DNA of 64,000 nucleotides from Hyphomicrobiales bacterium (GTDB taxonomy: Bacteria; Pseudomonadota; Alphaproteobacteria; Rhizobiales; Rhizobiaceae): positions 62,001 to 126,000 of the forward strand of contig UCHV01000004.1 in the NCBI GenBank assembly GCA_900472395.1. Reading direction: 5' to 3'. The notes under the pieces are model-generated. The model was not told where the DNA came from, made no database searches, and saw nothing but the letters and a program-made list of their open reading frames with translations. The position numbers and the translations under genes are program-made. This document shows positions 51,701 to 63,880 of this stretch, in pieces; position 1 is the stretch's first letter; each line of letters opens with the position of its first letter.

Positions 51701-53448
51701 TGTCTTTTCTTTCCCGGATCATGGTGCTGAAGAGCAGGGGACATTTCTCCACCGGGGCGCGTGGGGCTACTCCGCGCAAGGGCGGTGCCAATTTCGAGGG
51801 AACGCGCAAGCGCAAGGCGCAGCAGGCCCGCAACCGCGTTGGGCTCGTCATTTTCGGTTTTACCGCGCTCTACTGTGTCATCGGCGGCCGTATGGTCTAT
51901 TACGCGATGAGCGAGCCGCAGACGACATCGAGCATTCCGCCCGCAGACCGGCTGATGGCGTCCCGCCCGGATATCGTTGACCGCAATGGCGCAATCCTGG
52001 CGACCGACATCCGCACGGTTTCGCTGTTTGCCGAACCGCACAAGATTGTCGATGCCGACGAAGTCATCGAAAAGCTTTCGACGGTTCTGCAGGACCTCGA
52101 TGTAAAGGGTACATACGCAAAGCTGTCATCCAAGAGCCGTTTCCAATGGTTGAAACGCCAGCTGACGCCCAAGCAGCAGAGCCAGATTTTGGCGCTCGGC
52201 ATTCCCGGCATCGGCTTCCGCCCGGAAAAACGTCGCTTCTATCCCGGTGGTTCGACCGCCGCTCATATCGTTGGTTACGTTAACATCGACAACCGCGGCG
52301 TTTCAGGCATGGAGCGTTATATCGACAGTCAGGGGCTGGCTGATCTGACGGCAGTGGGCATGACGTCGAACCAGCCGCTCGAGCCTGTAAAGCTGTCGAT
52401 CGATCTGCGTGTCCAGTCGATCGTGCGGGACGTCGTGGCAAGCTCGATTGGCAAATATCATGCGATCGGCGCGGGTGCCGTTGTGATCGATGTCCATACC
52501 GGCGAAATTCTCGGCATGGCGTCCGCGCCCGATTTCGATCCCAACAACCCGAATGCCAACGGCCCGGAAGGCTGGATGAACCGCATGACGAACAGCACGT
52601 TCGAAATGGGCTCTACCTTCAAGTCCTTCACGCTGGCCATGGGGCTCGACCATAACAAGATTTCGCTGAACGATTCGGTGGACGCGCGTTTCCCGATTCG
52701 CATCGGCGGCTTCACCATCAAGGATTTCCACGGCAAGGGCCGTTTCCTCAGTATTCCGGAAGTCTTCCAGTATTCGTCAAATATCGGCACCGCCAAGGTG
52801 GCCGATGCCGTTGGCATTGCCGACCACAAAGCGTTCCTGACCAAGCTTGGCCTTCTCAGCCGCATGAAGACCGAACTGCCGGAAGTGGCTATGCCCAGCC
52901 AGCCGCGTGAGTGGAAGAAGATCAACTCGATCACCATTTCCTTCGGCCACGGCGTTTCCACAACGCCGCTGCAGACGGCCGTTGCCGGTGCAGCGCTCGT
53001 CAACGGCGGTGTTCTGCATCCGCCGACATTCCTGCCGCGCACGGAAGAGCAGGCGACGGAATTCGCCACCCAGGTCATGAAGCCTTCCGCCAGCAAGGAC
53101 ATGCGTTACCTGTTCGAATGGAACGGATCGCGCGGTTCCGGCCGTAATGCCCGCGTTGAAGGCTTTGATGTCGGCGGCAAGACCGGCACGGCCGATAAGG
53201 TCGTTAATGGGCGATATGCTCACGACAAGAACTTCAACGCCTTTCTCGCGGCCTTCCCGATGAGCAATCCGCGTTACGTCGTTTTGAGCTTTTCCGACGA
53301 ACCGAAAACCGACAAGGGCAACGGCGCAGCGCTTGCTGCGACATCGGCGGCTCCGATGGTCAAGGAGATCATCGCGCGTTCCGCGCCTATTCTCGGTGTA
53401 CAACCTTCGTTTGGGGAAAATGGCTCCGCCTTGCTCGTGTCCTATTAG
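51700..53448 (+). CDS. ftsI: Peptidoglycan D,D-transpeptidase FtsI (PBP3)
   Basis: A 582-residue septal transpeptidase. A basic cytoplasmic part is followed by one membrane helix (VGLVIFGFTALYCVIGGRMV, residues about 47-66), the pedestal domain with RPDIVDRNGAILA, and the catalytic domain with all three penicillin-binding motifs: SxxK in FEMGSTFKSFTLA near residue 306, SxN in VFQYSSNIGTAKV near residue 360, and KTGT in DVGGKTGTADK near residue 495. It works with FtsW. The start codon overlaps the last base of the ftsL stop. Length and motif order are normal. Confidence 0.96.
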   Translation: MSFLSRIMVLKSRGHFSTGARGATPRKGGANFEGTRKRKAQQARNRVGLVIFGFTALYCVIGGRMVYYAMSEPQTTSSIPPADRLMASRPDIVDRNGAILATDIRTVSLFAEPHKIVDADEVIEKLSTVLQDLDVKGTYAKLSSKSRFQWLKRQLTPKQQSQILALGIPGIGFRPEKRRFYPGGSTAAHIVGYVNIDNRGVSGMERYIDSQGLADLTAVGMTSNQPLEPVKLSIDLRVQSIVRDVVASSIGKYHAIGAGAVVIDVHTGEILGMASAPDFDPNNPNANGPEGWMNRMTNSTFEMGSTFKSFTLAMGLDHNKISLNDSVDARFPIRIGGFTIKDFHGKGRFLSIPEVFQYSSNIGTAKVADAVGIADHKAFLTKLGLLSRMKTELPEVAMPSQPREWKKINSITISFGHGVSTTPLQTAVAGAALVNGGVLHPPTFLPRTEEQATEFATQVMKPSASKDMRYLFEWNGSRGSGRNARVEGFDVGGKTGTADKVVNGRYAHDKNFNAFLAAFPMSNPRYVVLSFSDEPKTDKGNGAALAATSAAPMVKEIIARSAPILGVQPSFGENGSALLVSY

Positions 53449-53515
53449 GTCATAATGAATGAGCACGACGATTCGCGGGCCGGCTTGATCCGGCCCCCGA
53501 AAGGAGAGGGCAGAG

Positions 53516-54976
53516 ATGATATTGAGAGAGCTGATCGGCACCGAATTTCCTGAGCTTGCCGAAGCTTTGAAGGGTCCCGCAGGGGATCTTGAAATTACCG
53601 CGATCGCGTCGGACAGCCGCAAGGCTGTGCCCGGCGCCTTGTTCGTTGCCATGGCCGGCACCAAGGCCGATGGTGCAGGGTTCATCGGTGATGCCGCCGC
53701 ACGCGGCGCTGTCGTCGCCATTGCCGCGCATACGGCCGATGTCGGCATTCCAGTGCTGACGGTGGAAAACCCGCGCCGCCTGCTGGCGCTGGTGTCCGCA
53801 CGTTTCTCCGGCGCGCAGCCGGAAATCATGGTCGCCGTCACCGGTACGGCAGGCAAGACTTCGGTCGCCTCCTTTACCCGCCAGATCTGGGCGCATGCGG
53901 GCCATTCCGCTGCCATGATCGGGACGACCGGCGTGGTTTCCCCGACCCGCAACGATTACGGCTCGTTGACGACGCCCGATCCGATAGCGCTGCATGCGCT
54001 TTTGGCAGAACTGGCATCGGAAGGCGTCACCCACGCCGCCATGGAGGCTTCTAGCCACGGTCTCGACCAGAGCCGTCTCGATGGCGTGAAGCTGGCAGCG
54101 GCCGGTTTCACCAATCTCGGTCGTGACCACATGGATTATCACCCGACAGTCGAATCCTACATGGCGGCAAAAATGCGCCTGTTCGATACGTTGATGCCGA
54201 AGGGTTCTCCGGCAGTGATTTTTTCCGATGATCCGTGGTCGGAAGAGGCCATCCGTGTTGCCACCGCATCCGGACTGGATGTCCGCACCGTCGGCCGCAA
54301 GGGTTCCTATCTGACGCTGAAGCGGGTCGAACATTTCCGTCACAAGCAGACCGCCGAAATCACCGCCGAAGGCCGCATCTTCGAGGTCGATATTCCGCTG
54401 GCCGGCGATTTCCAGATTGCCAATGCACTGGTCGCTGCCGGTCTTGCCATGTCCACCGGTGTTTCCGCCGAAAAAGCGATGGCGGCACTAGAGAAACTGG
54501 TCGGTGCTTCCGGCCGTCTCGAACTGGTTGGCCAGACGCCCGATGGCGCGCCGGCTTATGTCGATTATGCCCACAAGCCGGATGCTCTGCAGAATGTGCT
54601 CTCCTCCGTGCGTCCCTTCACCAGCGGCCGCGTTGTCGTGGTGTTCGGCTGCGGCGGTGATCGTGACAAGGGCAAACGTCCGATCATGGGTGAGATCGCC
54701 ACGCGGCTTGCCGATGTGGTCATCGTCACCGACGACAATCCGCGTTCCGAACAGCCTGATGTAATCCGCTCGGAAATCATGGCAGCCGCTCCCGGCGCGA
54801 CCGAGATTGGTGATCGCGCCGAAGCGATCCGCCACGCCGTATCGCTGCTGCATTCGGGCGATACGCTGATCGTCGCCGGCAAGGGCCACGAAGAGGGTCA
54901 AACCGTCGGTTCGACGACGCTGCCGTTCTCCGACCATATCGAACTGCGCAAGGCATTGGAGGGTCTGAAACAGTGA
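53516..54976 (+). CDS. murE: UDP-MurNAc-L-Ala-D-Glu:meso-diaminopimelate ligase
   Basis: A 486-residue Mur ligase that adds diaminopimelate to the muropeptide precursor. The ATP loop is [17 protein letters not shown] near residue 106; [13 protein letters not shown] near residue 179 and [10 protein letters not shown] near residue 405 follow. DDNPR is the diaminopimelate-binding motif, which separates this enzyme from lysine-adding MurE. KGHEEGQ closes the C-terminal domain. AGGAGAGGGCAG lies ahead of the ATG. The gap to ftsI is 67 bases, the largest between murE and murB, and could hold an internal promoter. It overlaps murF by four bases. Confidence 0.96.
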   Translation: MILRELIGTEFPELAEALKGPAGDLEITAIASDSRKAVPGALFVAMAGTKADGAGFIGDAAARGAVVAIAAHTADVGIPVLTVENPRRLLALVSARFSGAQPEIMVAVTGTAGKTSVASFTRQIWAHAGHSAAMIGTTGVVSPTRNDYGSLTTPDPIALHALLAELASEGVTHAAMEASSHGLDQSRLDGVKLAAAGFTNLGRDHMDYHPTVESYMAAKMRLFDTLMPKGSPAVIFSDDPWSEEAIRVATASGLDVRTVGRKGSYLTLKRVEHFRHKQTAEITAEGRIFEVDIPLAGDFQIANALVAAGLAMSTGVSAEKAMAALEKLVGASGRLELVGQTPDGAPAYVDYAHKPDALQNVLSSVRPFTSGRVVVVFGCGGDRDKGKRPIMGEIATRLADVVIVTDDNPRSEQPDVIRSEIMAAAPGATEIGDRAEAIRHAVSLLHSGDTLIVAGKGHEEGQTVGSTTLPFSDHIELRKALEGLKQ

Positions 54977-56406
54977 CACTGCTCTGGACCTGCGAAGAAA
55001 TGACGGCCGTCATGGAAGGCCGTCCGTTCGGCTCCCTGCCGGCCGGGATCACCGGCATTTCCATCGACAGCCGTTCGATCGGTCCCGGCGAAGCGTTTTT
55101 CGCCATCAAGGGTGACCGCGTCGATGGTCATGATTATGCTGGGGTCGCTGTTGCCAATGGCGCGGCGCTGATCGTTGTTGCCGAGGGCAAGCTGCCGGCC
55201 ATGGGCCGCATCACGGTGCCGATGATCGTTGTTGAGGATGTGCTGGAAGCGCTCGGCAAACTCGCCGTCGCAGCCCGCAAGCGCAGCCGCGCCCAGATCG
55301 TTGCCGTCACCGGGTCAGTCGGCAAGACTACGACCAAGGAGATGCTGCGCCACGCGCTTGCCCCATCCGGCAAGGTGCATGCCGCCGTCGCCTCCTTCAA
55401 CAATCACTGGGGCGTGCCTTTGACGCTCGCCCGCATGCCGATCGACACCTATTTCGGTGTGTTTGAAATCGGCATGAACCATCCCGGAGAAATCCGCCCG
55501 CTGGTGGCGTTGGTGCGCCCACATGTGGCTGTGGTCACCACCATTGCCGCCGCGCATCTTGGTTATTTCCGCGATCTCGACGAAATTGCGCAAGCCAAGG
55601 CCGAGATTTTCGAAGGCGTGCTTCCCGGTGGTTCGGCGCTGATCAACCGCGATATTCCGCAATATGACTTGTTGGACAAGGCAGCACAGGCAGCCGGCGT
55701 GGAGAACGTCGTCACCTTCGGTCAGCATGCCAAGGCGGATTACCGTCTGGCAGATTTCGAAGGCAATGCCGAAGGTTCGGTTATCTGGGCGACGCTTGCC
55801 GGTGACACGACCGAGGTGCGCATCGGCGCGCCCGGGCGCCACATTGCGGAAAACGCCATGGCGGCGCTCGGCGTCGTTTCACTGTTTGGTGCCAATCTGG
55901 ACGCCGCAAAACAGGCACTGGCCGATCTCAAACCCGTCAAGGGTCGTGGTGAACGTCACACACTCGGCATCGGCGAAGGCCGTCTGACGCTGATCGATGA
56001 AAGCTACAATGCCAATCCCGCATCGATGCGGGCGGCGATAGCACTTCTCGCCACGCATCAGCCGGAACTGTCCGGCCGTCGTATCGCCGTACTCGGCGAC
56101 ATGCTGGAAATGGGCGAACATTCGGTAAAGGTTCACCAGAATCTCGCTGGTGCGCTTCTGGCCGCCGGTATCGAGCATGTCTGGCTGGCGGGGGCCGAAA
56201 TGGCCGCGTTGCGCGACTCACTGCCCGAAAGCGTCGAGGTTGCCTATTTCGAGACGACCCAGGAACTTGCGGAATATAGCGTTCGCTCGGTCGTGCCGGG
56301 AGACGTGGTGATGGTGAAGTCCTCGCTGGGCCTTGGTTTCCGCAAGATCATCGACGCTCTTATTGACAACTATCCGGCCTTCGCAGACACGGAGCCGCAA
56401 TCTTGA
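54973..56406 (+). CDS. murF: UDP-MurNAc-tripeptide:D-Ala-D-Ala ligase
   Basis: A 477-residue Mur ligase that adds the D-alanyl-D-alanine dipeptide and completes the pentapeptide. It starts with GTG in a GTGA overlap with the murE stop. The ATP loop [20 protein letters not shown] is near residue 112, [14 protein letters not shown] near residue 143, and [11 protein letters not shown] near residue 165. [15 protein letters not shown] near residue 340 and [11 protein letters not shown] near residue 377 complete the C-terminal domain. The next gene, mraY, starts 25 bases after the stop. Length and motifs are normal for the family. Confidence 0.96.
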   Translation: MTLLWTCEEMTAVMEGRPFGSLPAGITGISIDSRSIGPGEAFFAIKGDRVDGHDYAGVAVANGAALIVVAEGKLPAMGRITVPMIVVEDVLEALGKLAVAARKRSRAQIVAVTGSVGKTTTKEMLRHALAPSGKVHAAVASFNNHWGVPLTLARMPIDTYFGVFEIGMNHPGEIRPLVALVRPHVAVVTTIAAAHLGYFRDLDEIAQAKAEIFEGVLPGGSALINRDIPQYDLLDKAAQAAGVENVVTFGQHAKADYRLADFEGNAEGSVIWATLAGDTTEVRIGAPGRHIAENAMAALGVVSLFGANLDAAKQALADLKPVKGRGERHTLGIGEGRLTLIDESYNANPASMRAAIALLATHQPELSGRRIAVLGDMLEMGEHSVKVHQNLAGALLAAGIEHVWLAGAEMAALRDSLPESVEVAYFETTQELAEYSVRSVVPGDVVMVKSSLGLGFRKIIDALIDNYPAFADTEPQS

Positions 56407-56431
56407 TCCCGGCTTCCGAGAAAGGGCCTTC

Positions 56432-57532
56432 ATGCTGATCTGGCTAGTCGAACTGGCGAACCACGTGCAATTCTTCAACCTGTTTCGGTACATCACGTTC
56501 CGGACGGGTGCTGCTGCGTTCACCTCCGCCTTCATCGTTTTCATGTTCGGTCCAAGCATCATCGCTTCGTTGCGTGTCCGCCAGGGCAGGGGGCAGCCCA
56601 TCCGCGCCGATGGCCCGCAGACCCATTTCAAGAAGGCCGGCACACCAACCATGGGCGGCCTGATGATCCTTGCCGGTATTCTGGGTGGATCGCTGCTCTG
56701 GGCCGACCTGTCGAATATCTACGTCGTCTCGACACTACTGGTGACCCTCGGTTTCGGTGCCATTGGCTTTTACGATGACTATCTCAAGGTCACGAAACAG
56801 TCGGACAAGGGTTTTTCAGGAAAGGCGCGTCTCGGCATCGAGTTCGTCATCGCCGGCATCGCCACGTATTTCATGATGCGAATGGCGCTGGCCACCGGCC
56901 AGAGCGGCTCGGCGCTCGGTTCGTCGATTGCCTTTCCGTTCGTCAAGGATTTCGTGATCAATCTCGGCATCTTCTTCGTGCTTTTCGGCGGCTTCGTCAT
57001 TGTCGCGGCCGGCAATGCCGTGAACCTCACTGATGGTCTCGATGGCCTCGCCATCGTGCCTGTCATGATCGCCGCCGCCTCTTTCGGCATCATCTCCTAT
57101 GTTGCCGGCAATGCCGTTTTCGCAAACTATCTGCAGATCAATTTCGTGCCCGGCACGGGTGAACTAGCGGTCATTCTCGGTGCCGTCATCGGCGCGGGTC
57201 TCGGGTTCCTGTGGTTCAACGCACCGCCTGCCGCCATCTTCATGGGCGATACCGGTTCGCTGGCGCTCGGCGGACTGATCGGCTCGGTAGCGGTTGCCAC
57301 CAAGCACGAGATCGTCATGGCCATCATCGGCGGCTTGTTCGTCATGGAAACGCTGTCGGTCATCATCCAGGTCGGTTTCTTCAAGCTCACCGGAAAGCGT
57401 GTGTTCCTGATGGCGCCGATCCACCACCATTTCGAAAAGCTCGGCTGGACGGAAAGCCAGGTGGTGATCCGCTTCTGGATCATCGCCGTCGGTCTTGCCC
57501 TTCTCGGCCTATCCACCCTCAAGCTGCGCTGA
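56432..57532 (+). CDS. mraY: Phospho-MurNAc-pentapeptide transferase MraY
   Basis: A 366-residue inner-membrane enzyme with about ten helices that transfers phospho-MurNAc-pentapeptide to undecaprenyl phosphate, giving lipid I. Conserved loops are [14 protein letters not shown] near residue 69, [11 protein letters not shown] near residue 112 (catalytic Asp pair), [13 protein letters not shown] near residue 193 and [12 protein letters not shown] near residue 330. The start at 56432 gives the normal N-terminus; the longer frame from 56333 overlaps murF. It fits the murF-mraY-murD order. Assignment is firm. Confidence 0.97.
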   Translation: MLIWLVELANHVQFFNLFRYITFRTGAAAFTSAFIVFMFGPSIIASLRVRQGRGQPIRADGPQTHFKKAGTPTMGGLMILAGILGGSLLWADLSNIYVVSTLLVTLGFGAIGFYDDYLKVTKQSDKGFSGKARLGIEFVIAGIATYFMMRMALATGQSGSALGSSIAFPFVKDFVINLGIFFVLFGGFVIVAAGNAVNLTDGLDGLAIVPVMIAAASFGIISYVAGNAVFANYLQINFVPGTGELAVILGAVIGAGLGFLWFNAPPAAIFMGDTGSLALGGLIGSVAVATKHEIVMAIIGGLFVMETLSVIIQVGFFKLTGKRVFLMAPIHHHFEKLGWTESQVVIRFWIIAVGLALLGLSTLKLR

Positions 57533-57539
57533 TTTCATC

Positions 57540-58949
57540 ATGATCCCGGTCACCACGTTTTCTGGCAAAAAAGTCGCTCTCTTCGGCCTTGGCGGTTCGG
57601 GATTGGCGACGGCAAAAGCACTGGTGGCCGGCGGGGCTGATGTCACTGCCTGGGATGACAATCCCGATAGTGTCACAAAGGCGAATGCCGAAGGCATTAC
57701 GACGGCGGATTTGCGGGGGCTGGACTGGCCCTCGCTTTCCGCTTTCGTGCTTTCTCCCGGTGTACCGCTCACCCATCCGAAACCGCATTGGACGGTCGAT
57801 CTCGCACGCGTAGCCGGTGTCGAGGTCATCGGTGACGTTGAACTTTTCGTGCGTGAACGCCGTGCCCACGCGCCGGATTGCCCGCTGATCGCCATTACCG
57901 GCACCAACGGCAAGTCGACGACGACAGCACTGATTGCCCATATCCTCAAATCCAGCGGTCGCGATACCCAACTCGGCGGAAATATCGGCACCGCCATCCT
58001 GACGCTCGATCCGCCCAAGGCTGAGCGTTTTTACGTGGTCGAATGCTCGTCCTACCAGATCGATCTGGCGCCGACGCTGAACCCGTCCGCCGGCATTCTT
58101 CTGAACCTGACGCCCGACCATCTCGACCGTCACGGCACGATGCAACATTACGCTGACATCAAGGAACGCCTTGTTGCCGGTTCGAAAACGGCCGTCATCG
58201 GCGTCGATGACAGTTTTTGCGCATTGATCGCTGATCGTGTCGAGCGGGCCGGCGTGAAGGTAGAGCGCATCTCCAAGCGCAATCCGGTAGCCGAAGGGCT
58301 GTATGCTGAGGGTAGCCGCATTGTCGGTGCCCATGGCGGCAAGATGTCCGATGTGGCGGAGCTTTCCGGCATCGATACGCTGAAAGGCGCCCATAACGCC
58401 CAGAATGCGGCGGCAGCGATTGCCGCCTGCCTTGCGGTCGGTGTATCCCTCGAAGAAATCCGTGCGGGACTGAAAAGTTTCCCCGGCCTGAAACACCGCA
58501 TGCAGCCGGTCGGCCGTCGCGGGCAGGCTGTTTATGTCAACGATTCGAAGGCGACCAATGCCGAGGCCGCAGCCCCCGCGCTGTCGAGCTATGAACGCAT
58601 CTACTGGATTGCCGGTGGTCTTCCCAAGGAAGGTGGTATCGCAAGCCTCGCACCACTTTTTGCGCGTATCGTGAAAGCCTATCTGATCGGAGAGGCGGCG
58701 CCGCAATTTGCCGCAACGCTGGGTGATGCCGTCAAGTTCGAGATTTCCGGCACGCTTGCCCAGGCCGTTGCGCATGCGGCAGCGGATGCGGCTGATGACG
58801 ACGAGGCTTCGGCCGTGATGTTGTCGCCGGCCTGTGCCAGCTTCGATCAGTTCAAGAATTTCGAAGTCCGGGGTGACGCTTTTGTCGCCGAGGTCGCAGG
58901 TCTCGATGGCGTGACGATGCTGGTCGAGGTCAAGAAGGAGAACGCATAA
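57540..58949 (+). CDS. murD: UDP-MurNAc-L-alanine:D-glutamate ligase
   Basis: A 469-residue cytoplasmic Mur ligase that adds D-glutamate. The N-terminal Rossmann part has [20 protein letters not shown] at residue 11, the ATP loop is [18 protein letters not shown] near residue 119, and [14 protein letters not shown] lies near residue 180. [20 protein letters not shown] near residue 328 is the region that contacts the substrate. The start at 57540 lies just past the mraY stop; upstream in-frame codons belong to the mraY region. It ends with TAATG, so ftsW overlaps its stop by one base. Confidence 0.96.
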   Translation: MIPVTTFSGKKVALFGLGGSGLATAKALVAGGADVTAWDDNPDSVTKANAEGITTADLRGLDWPSLSAFVLSPGVPLTHPKPHWTVDLARVAGVEVIGDVELFVRERRAHAPDCPLIAITGTNGKSTTTALIAHILKSSGRDTQLGGNIGTAILTLDPPKAERFYVVECSSYQIDLAPTLNPSAGILLNLTPDHLDRHGTMQHYADIKERLVAGSKTAVIGVDDSFCALIADRVERAGVKVERISKRNPVAEGLYAEGSRIVGAHGGKMSDVAELSGIDTLKGAHNAQNAAAAIAACLAVGVSLEEIRAGLKSFPGLKHRMQPVGRRGQAVYVNDSKATNAEAAAPALSSYERIYWIAGGLPKEGGIASLAPLFARIVKAYLIGEAAPQFAATLGDAVKFEISGTLAQAVAHAAADAADDDEASAVMLSPACASFDQFKNFEVRGDAFVAEVAGLDGVTMLVEVKKENA

Positions 58950-60103
58950 TGGTAAGTCGCGTAGACCGCGGTCCGCTTGCGGATTGGTTCTGGACGATAG
59001 ACCGCTTCTTTCTGGCGGCGTTCATCCTCTTGATGGGTATCGGCTTCATGCTGTCGTTTGCGGCATCGCCCGCAGTGGCCGAGCGCCTTGGCCTCAATAG
59101 TTTCCACTTCGTCGAACGTCATGCGTTGTTCCTGATCCCGTCTATTGCGGTCATGGTCGGTCTGTCCTTGTTTTCTCCGCGCCAGATCCGCCGTACGGCC
59201 ATCATCCTGCTGGTCGTTGCACTGGCGATGATGGTCCTGGCGCTGTTCTTCGGTATCGAGGTCAAGGGTGCACGGCGTTGGGTCAATTTTGGCAGTCTGT
59301 CGATCCAGCCTTCCGAATTCATGAAGCCGGCCTTCGTCGTCGTTTGTGCCTGGCTGTTTGCCGAACATGCACGCCAGCCGGAAATTCCGGGCAATCTGTT
59401 CGCCATCATCCTCTTCGGCATTGTCGGCGCACTTCTTGTTGCCCAGCCGGATATCGGTCAAACCATCCTGACCAGCGCGGTCTGGGGCGGAATGTTCTTC
59501 ATGGCCGGCATGCCGTGGCTGTGGATCGTCCTGCTCGGTGGTCTGGGTGTCGGCGGCGTTGCAAGCGCTTATTACATGCTGCCGCACGTGGCCGGTCGTA
59601 TCGACCGTTTCTGGACCGGTGAGGGTGATACGTTTCAGGTCGATACCGCCCGCGACGCCATCATCAACGGCAACTGGTTCGGTCTGGGACCGGGCGAGGG
59701 CATCTACAAGCGCATCATCCCCGACAGCCACACCGACTTCATCTTCTCCGTGGCGGCCGAAGAATTCGGCATCATCTTCTGCATGGTTCTGGTGGCGATA
59801 TTTGCATTCATCGTTTTGCGCGGCCTGAGCCACGCGTTCCGCGAGCGGAACGATTTCAACCGTTTTGCGGTTGCGGGTCTTGTGCTGCAGCTCGGTGTGC
59901 AGTCGATGATCAATATCAGTGTTAATCTCGAACTGATCCCGGCCAAGGGCATGACCCTGCCGCTCATCTCCTATGGTGGTTCTTCGATGATCGCGGTTGC
60001 GGTCACCGCAGGCTTCATTCTGGCGCTCACACGCCACCGTCCGGAAAAGCGTGCACAGGAACGCAGCCTGTTCCGCGTGACATCTGCGGTGCCGGCAGAG
60101 TAA
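58949..60103 (+). CDS. ftsW: Septal peptidoglycan polymerase FtsW
   Basis: A 384-residue SEDS-family protein with ten membrane helices. It polymerises lipid II at the septum together with FtsI. Family blocks: [19 protein letters not shown]-type sequence near residue 115 (here beginning [16 protein letters not shown]), [20 protein letters not shown] near residue 250, and [18 protein letters not shown] near residue 335. No extension or truncation is evident; 384 residues is normal for alphaproteobacteria. It overlaps murD by one base and is followed by murG after ten bases. Confidence 0.96.
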   Translation: MVSRVDRGPLADWFWTIDRFFLAAFILLMGIGFMLSFAASPAVAERLGLNSFHFVERHALFLIPSIAVMVGLSLFSPRQIRRTAIILLVVALAMMVLALFFGIEVKGARRWVNFGSLSIQPSEFMKPAFVVVCAWLFAEHARQPEIPGNLFAIILFGIVGALLVAQPDIGQTILTSAVWGGMFFMAGMPWLWIVLLGGLGVGGVASAYYMLPHVAGRIDRFWTGEGDTFQVDTARDAIINGNWFGLGPGEGIYKRIIPDSHTDFIFSVAAEEFGIIFCMVLVAIFAFIVLRGLSHAFRERNDFNRFAVAGLVLQLGVQSMINISVNLELIPAKGMTLPLISYGGSSMIAVAVTAGFILALTRHRPEKRAQERSLFRVTSAVPAE

Positions 60104-60113
60104 AAGGGTTTCC

Positions 60114-61238
60114 ATGACCAAAGGCATTATCCTGCTTGCCGCCGGGGGAACCGGCGGCCATCTGTTTCCGGCCGAAGCACTGGCACACGAGTTGAAGGCG
60201 CGCGGGTATTCCGTGCATCTGGTGACCGACAGCCGTGCCGAACGTTTTGCCGGCAAGTTCCCGGCCGACGAAATCCATGTCGTGCCATCGGCGACGATCG
60301 GCTCGAAGAACCCGATCTCGATGGCGAAATCGCTGTTCAAACTGTGGAGCGGCCTTCGCGCCGCCCGCAGGCTGATCTCGCGGATCAAGCCTTTGGCTGT
60401 TGTCGGTTTCGGCGGTTATCCGACAGTGCCGCCGCTTCTGGCCTCCACCGGTCTCGGCGTGCCGTCGATGATCCACGAGCAAAATGCCGTGATGGGCCGC
60501 GCCAACAAGGCGCTGGCCAAACGCGTCAAGGCAATCGCTGGCGGTTTTCTGCCGGAAGGCGTTGGTGCCTATGCCGACAAGACCGTGACCACCGGCAACC
60601 CGGTGCGCCCGGCCGTTCTTGCCGCAGCTGCCACGCCATATCAGCCGAGCCTCGAAGGCCAGCCATTCAATCTCGTCGTGTTCGGTGGCAGCCAGGGCGC
60701 GCAGTTCTTTTCACGCGCCATTCCGACGGCGCTAAGCCTGCTCGAGGAAAACGAGCGCAACCGCATCGTGCTGACCCAGCAGGCCCGCCCGGAAGATCAG
60801 GGACAGGTCGGTTCCTGTTTTGCTAAGCTCAACATGACGCCGGATGTTTCCGCCTTCTTCCCGGATATGGCCGAGCGTCTCGCATCCGCCCATCTGGTCG
60901 TCTGCCGCTCAGGCGCTTCCACGGTTTCGGAAGTTTCGGTCATTGGCCGTCCATCCATTCTTATCCCTTATCCTTACGCGCTCGATCACGATCAGGCCGC
61001 CAATGCCGCAGCTCTTGTTGCCACCGGCGGTGCCGAAGTCGTGCCGCAGGCAGAGCTTTCGCCGGAACGTCTGGCGCAAAAGCTCTCGGCAGCGCTGAAG
61101 GAGCCCGAGCGTCTGGCGACAATGGCTGAAGCTGCAAAGCAGGCCGGCCGTCCACATGCGGCGACCTTGCTTGCCGACATGGTTGTCGCTATTGCCGGGT
61201 CACAAGGGATTGCGCAGTTTAAAGGAGTTCGGGCATGA
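60114..61238 (+). CDS. murG: UDP-GlcNAc:lipid I N-acetylglucosaminyltransferase
   Basis: A 374-residue GT-B glycosyltransferase on the inner face of the membrane that makes lipid II from lipid I. It shows the glycine-rich loop [20 protein letters not shown] at residue 6, [14 protein letters not shown] near residue 97, [15 protein letters not shown] near residue 120, [15 protein letters not shown] near residue 192 and [15 protein letters not shown]-like sequence near residue 268, all family marks. AAGGG precedes the ATG. The stop is overlapped by the murC start (ATGA). Confidence 0.96.
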   Translation: MTKGIILLAAGGTGGHLFPAEALAHELKARGYSVHLVTDSRAERFAGKFPADEIHVVPSATIGSKNPISMAKSLFKLWSGLRAARRLISRIKPLAVVGFGGYPTVPPLLASTGLGVPSMIHEQNAVMGRANKALAKRVKAIAGGFLPEGVGAYADKTVTTGNPVRPAVLAAAATPYQPSLEGQPFNLVVFGGSQGAQFFSRAIPTALSLLEENERNRIVLTQQARPEDQGQVGSCFAKLNMTPDVSAFFPDMAERLASAHLVVCRSGASTVSEVSVIGRPSILIPYPYALDHDQAANAAALVATGGAEVVPQAELSPERLAQKLSAALKEPERLATMAEAAKQAGRPHAATLLADMVVAIAGSQGIAQFKGVRA

Positions 61239-62650
61239 AGATGCCGCAGGCCATCGGCCTCGTCCATTTCATCGGTATCGGCGGCATCGGCATGAGCGGC
61301 ATTGCCGAAGTGCTGCATAACCTTGGCCACAAGGTTCAGGGCTCCGACCAGTCCGACAGCGCCAATGTGCAGCGCCTGCGTGACAAGGGTATTCCGGTTT
61401 TTGTCGGTCATCAGGCTGAAAACCTCGGTGACGCCGAAGTCGTGGTCGTGTCCACCGCTATCAAGAAAACCAATCCGGAACTGATCGCCGCGCGTGAAAA
61501 ATCGCTGCCGATCGTTCGCCGTGCCGAAATGCTGGCCGAGCTGATGCGTTTCCGCAATGCGATTGCCATCGGCGGCACGCATGGCAAGACGACGACTACT
61601 TCCATGGTCGCGACGCTGCTCGAAGCCGGCAATCTCGATCCGACCGTCATCAATGGCGGCATCATCAACGCCTACGGCACCAATGCCCGCATGGGCGAGG
61701 GCGAGTGGATGGTGGTGGAAGCCGACGAATCCGACGGTACCTTCCTGAAACTGCCGGCCGATGTTGCGGTCGTCACCAATATCGACCCGGAACATCTCGA
61801 CCACTACGGCAATTTCGACGCCGTGCGCGCCGCTTTCCGTCAGTTCGTGGAAAACGTGCCGTTCTACGGTTTTGGCGTGATGTGCATCGATCACCCGGAA
61901 GTGCAGGCGCTGGTCGGAAAAATCGAGGACCGCAAGGTCGTTACATACGGTGAAAATCCGCAGGCCGACGCGCGATTTTCAAATGTCCGCATGGAAGGCA
62001 CCAAGGCCATCTTCGACGTGGAAATCCGTCGTCGTCGCACTGGCCGCGTCTTCTCGTTCAAGGACCTTACGCTGCCCATGCCGGGCCGCCACAATATTTC
62101 CAACGCAACGGCTGCGATCGCTGTCGCCAACCGTCTGGGCATTTCCGAAGACGATATCCGCAAGGGCCTGGCTGCCTTTGGTGGCGTCAAGCGCCGCTTC
62201 ACGCTGACCGGCACCTGGAACGATGTGTCGATCTTCGACGATTACGGCCACCATCCGGTCGAGATCAAGGCTGTGCTCAAGGCTGCGCGCGAAAGCTGCT
62301 CGGGTCGCGTTATCGCCGTGCACCAGCCGCACCGTTATTCGCGTCTCAACAGCCTGTTCGAAGACTTCGTCACCTGCTTCAACGATGCCGACAGCATTAT
62401 CCTCGCGCCGGTTTATGCGGCCGGTGAAGATCCGATCGAGGGCGCCGATTCCGAGACGCTCGCCTCGCGTATCCGCGCCGGCGGCCACCGCGACGCGCGC
62501 TTCATGGCCTCGCCGGAGGCGCTGGCCGGAATCGTTGCCACCATTGCCAAGCCGGGCGATTTCGTGGTTCTTTTGGGGGCAGGTAACATCACGCACTGGG
62601 CAGCAGCACTGCCCAAGGAATTGCAGGGCATTTCGGGGCATTCGCAATGA
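61235..62650 (+). CDS. murC: UDP-MurNAc:L-alanine ligase
   Basis: A 471-residue Mur ligase that adds the first amino acid of the stem peptide. The N-terminal nucleotide fold has [20 protein letters not shown] at residue 13, the ATP loop [20 protein letters not shown] near residue 111, and [12 protein letters not shown] near residue 164. [14 protein letters not shown] near residue 333 and [10 protein letters not shown] mark the C-terminal domain. It is tied to murG and murB by ATGA overlaps on both sides, which keeps the three proteins in step. Assignment is firm. Confidence 0.96.
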   Translation: MKMPQAIGLVHFIGIGGIGMSGIAEVLHNLGHKVQGSDQSDSANVQRLRDKGIPVFVGHQAENLGDAEVVVVSTAIKKTNPELIAAREKSLPIVRRAEMLAELMRFRNAIAIGGTHGKTTTTSMVATLLEAGNLDPTVINGGIINAYGTNARMGEGEWMVVEADESDGTFLKLPADVAVVTNIDPEHLDHYGNFDAVRAAFRQFVENVPFYGFGVMCIDHPEVQALVGKIEDRKVVTYGENPQADARFSNVRMEGTKAIFDVEIRRRRTGRVFSFKDLTLPMPGRHNISNATAAIAVANRLGISEDDIRKGLAAFGGVKRRFTLTGTWNDVSIFDDYGHHPVEIKAVLKAARESCSGRVIAVHQPHRYSRLNSLFEDFVTCFNDADSIILAPVYAAGEDPIEGADSETLASRIRAGGHRDARFMASPEALAGIVATIAKPGDFVVLLGAGNITHWAAALPKELQGISGHSQ

Positions 62651-63621
62651 AACAGGTTAATGGGGAAAAGTTGCTGGCGTCGCTCGGTGAGGGCGTCAAG
62701 GAAATCCGCGGACGGCTGACGCCGGATGCGCCGATGGACAAGGTGACCTGGTTCCAGGCCGGCGGTCTGGCGGAACTGATGTTCCAGCCGCACGACGTGG
62801 ACGACCTTGCGACTTTCCTCAAGCTTCTGCCTGCAGAAGTGCCGCTGACCGTCGTCGGTGTCGGTTCCAACCTTTTGGTGCGCGATGGCGGCATTCCTGG
62901 CGTCGTTCTGCGTCTGTCCGCCAAGGGTTTCGGTCAGGTCGAACTGGTCGGTGAAAACCGCATCAAGGCCGGTGCCATCTGCCCGGACAAGCATGTCGCC
63001 GCCATGGCGATGGACAACGGTATCGGCGGTTTTGCCTTCTATTACGGCATTCCCGGCTCGATCGGCGGGGCTTTGCGCATGAATGCCGGTGCAAACGGCA
63101 CCGAGACCAAGGATCGCGTTGTCGAAGTTCACGCCGTTGACCGTCAGGGCAACAAGCACGTGCTCTCCAATGCCGACATGGGCTATAGCTATCGCCATTC
63201 CTCGGCAGCCTCTGACCTGATCTTCACGCACGCCGTGTTCGAAGGTTATGCCGATGACCGCGCAAAGATCCGTGCGGAAATGGATGCCGTGCGCCAGCAC
63301 CGCGAAACGGTTCAGCCGGTCAAGGAAAAGACCGGTGGCTCGACCTTCAAGAACCCCGAAGGGCATTCTGCCTGGAAGGTGATCGACGAAGCCGGTTGCC
63401 GTGGCCTGATGAATGGCGGTGCGCAGATGTCGGCGCTGCATTGCAACTTCATGATCAATATCGGTCATGCGTCTGGTTACGATCTCGAATATCTCGGCGA
63501 GACGGTACGCCAGCGCGTGTTCGAAGACCATGGCATCAAGCTGGAATGGGAAATCAAGCGCCTTGGCATGTTCATGCCCGGCCGCGAAGTCCGCGCCTTC
63601 CAGGGCGTGACGACGGAGTGA
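62647..63621 (+). CDS. murB: UDP-N-acetylenolpyruvoylglucosamine reductase
   Basis: A 324-residue FAD enzyme that reduces the enolpyruvyl group to give UDP-MurNAc. The FAD-binding part includes [14 protein letters not shown]-type sequence ([19 protein letters not shown] near residue 29), [20 protein letters not shown] near residue 70 and [18 protein letters not shown] near residue 133. The catalytic serine is in [16 protein letters not shown] near residue 229, and the lack of the type I extra loop makes it a type II enzyme. It starts in an ATGA overlap with murC. Two small membrane-protein genes follow it. Confidence 0.95.
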   Translation: MKQVNGEKLLASLGEGVKEIRGRLTPDAPMDKVTWFQAGGLAELMFQPHDVDDLATFLKLLPAEVPLTVVGVGSNLLVRDGGIPGVVLRLSAKGFGQVELVGENRIKAGAICPDKHVAAMAMDNGIGGFAFYYGIPGSIGGALRMNAGANGTETKDRVVEVHAVDRQGNKHVLSNADMGYSYRHSSAASDLIFTHAVFEGYADDRAKIRAEMDAVRQHRETVQPVKEKTGGSTFKNPEGHSAWKVIDEAGCRGLMNGGAQMSALHCNFMINIGHASGYDLEYLGETVRQRVFEDHGIKLEWEIKRLGMFMPGREVRAFQGVTTE

Positions 63622-63652
63622 TGGTCACGGTTGGTCCGTTCGGGAGGCGTCG

Positions 63653-63880
63653 ATGACGCTGGTACATAATGAACGGACCAAGCTGACGGCAAATTCCCTC
63701 GATCGTCTGTCTACCGCCTGTGCAGCGGCCGGTTTCATTGCACCTGCCGCGTCATTTGCCACATCCACGGGCACATTTCAGGTCACTTGGGGCACGGTCA
63801 TTTCGACCTCCGCTTGGCTTTCCGGCGCTTTGATATTACATTTGGGTGCCAGACACGTGTTGAGGAGACTGAAGTCATGA
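63653..63880 (+). CDS. Small membrane protein between murB and the distal dcw genes
   Basis: A 75-residue protein. GGGAGG lies six bases before the ATG. After a polar N-terminus of about 24 residues, there are two hydrophobic segments (AAAGFIAPAASFA and TSAWLSGALILHLGARH) separated by a short loop, and the tail is basic (VLRRLKS). I do not recognise the family. It starts 31 bases past murB and overlaps the next small gene by four bases, so it is part of the dcw transcript and its product may act at the division site or with wall synthesis enzymes; this is inferred from position. Confidence 0.72.
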   Translation: MTLVHNERTKLTANSLDRLSTACAAAGFIAPAASFATSTGTFQVTWGTVISTSAWLSGALILHLGARHVLRRLKS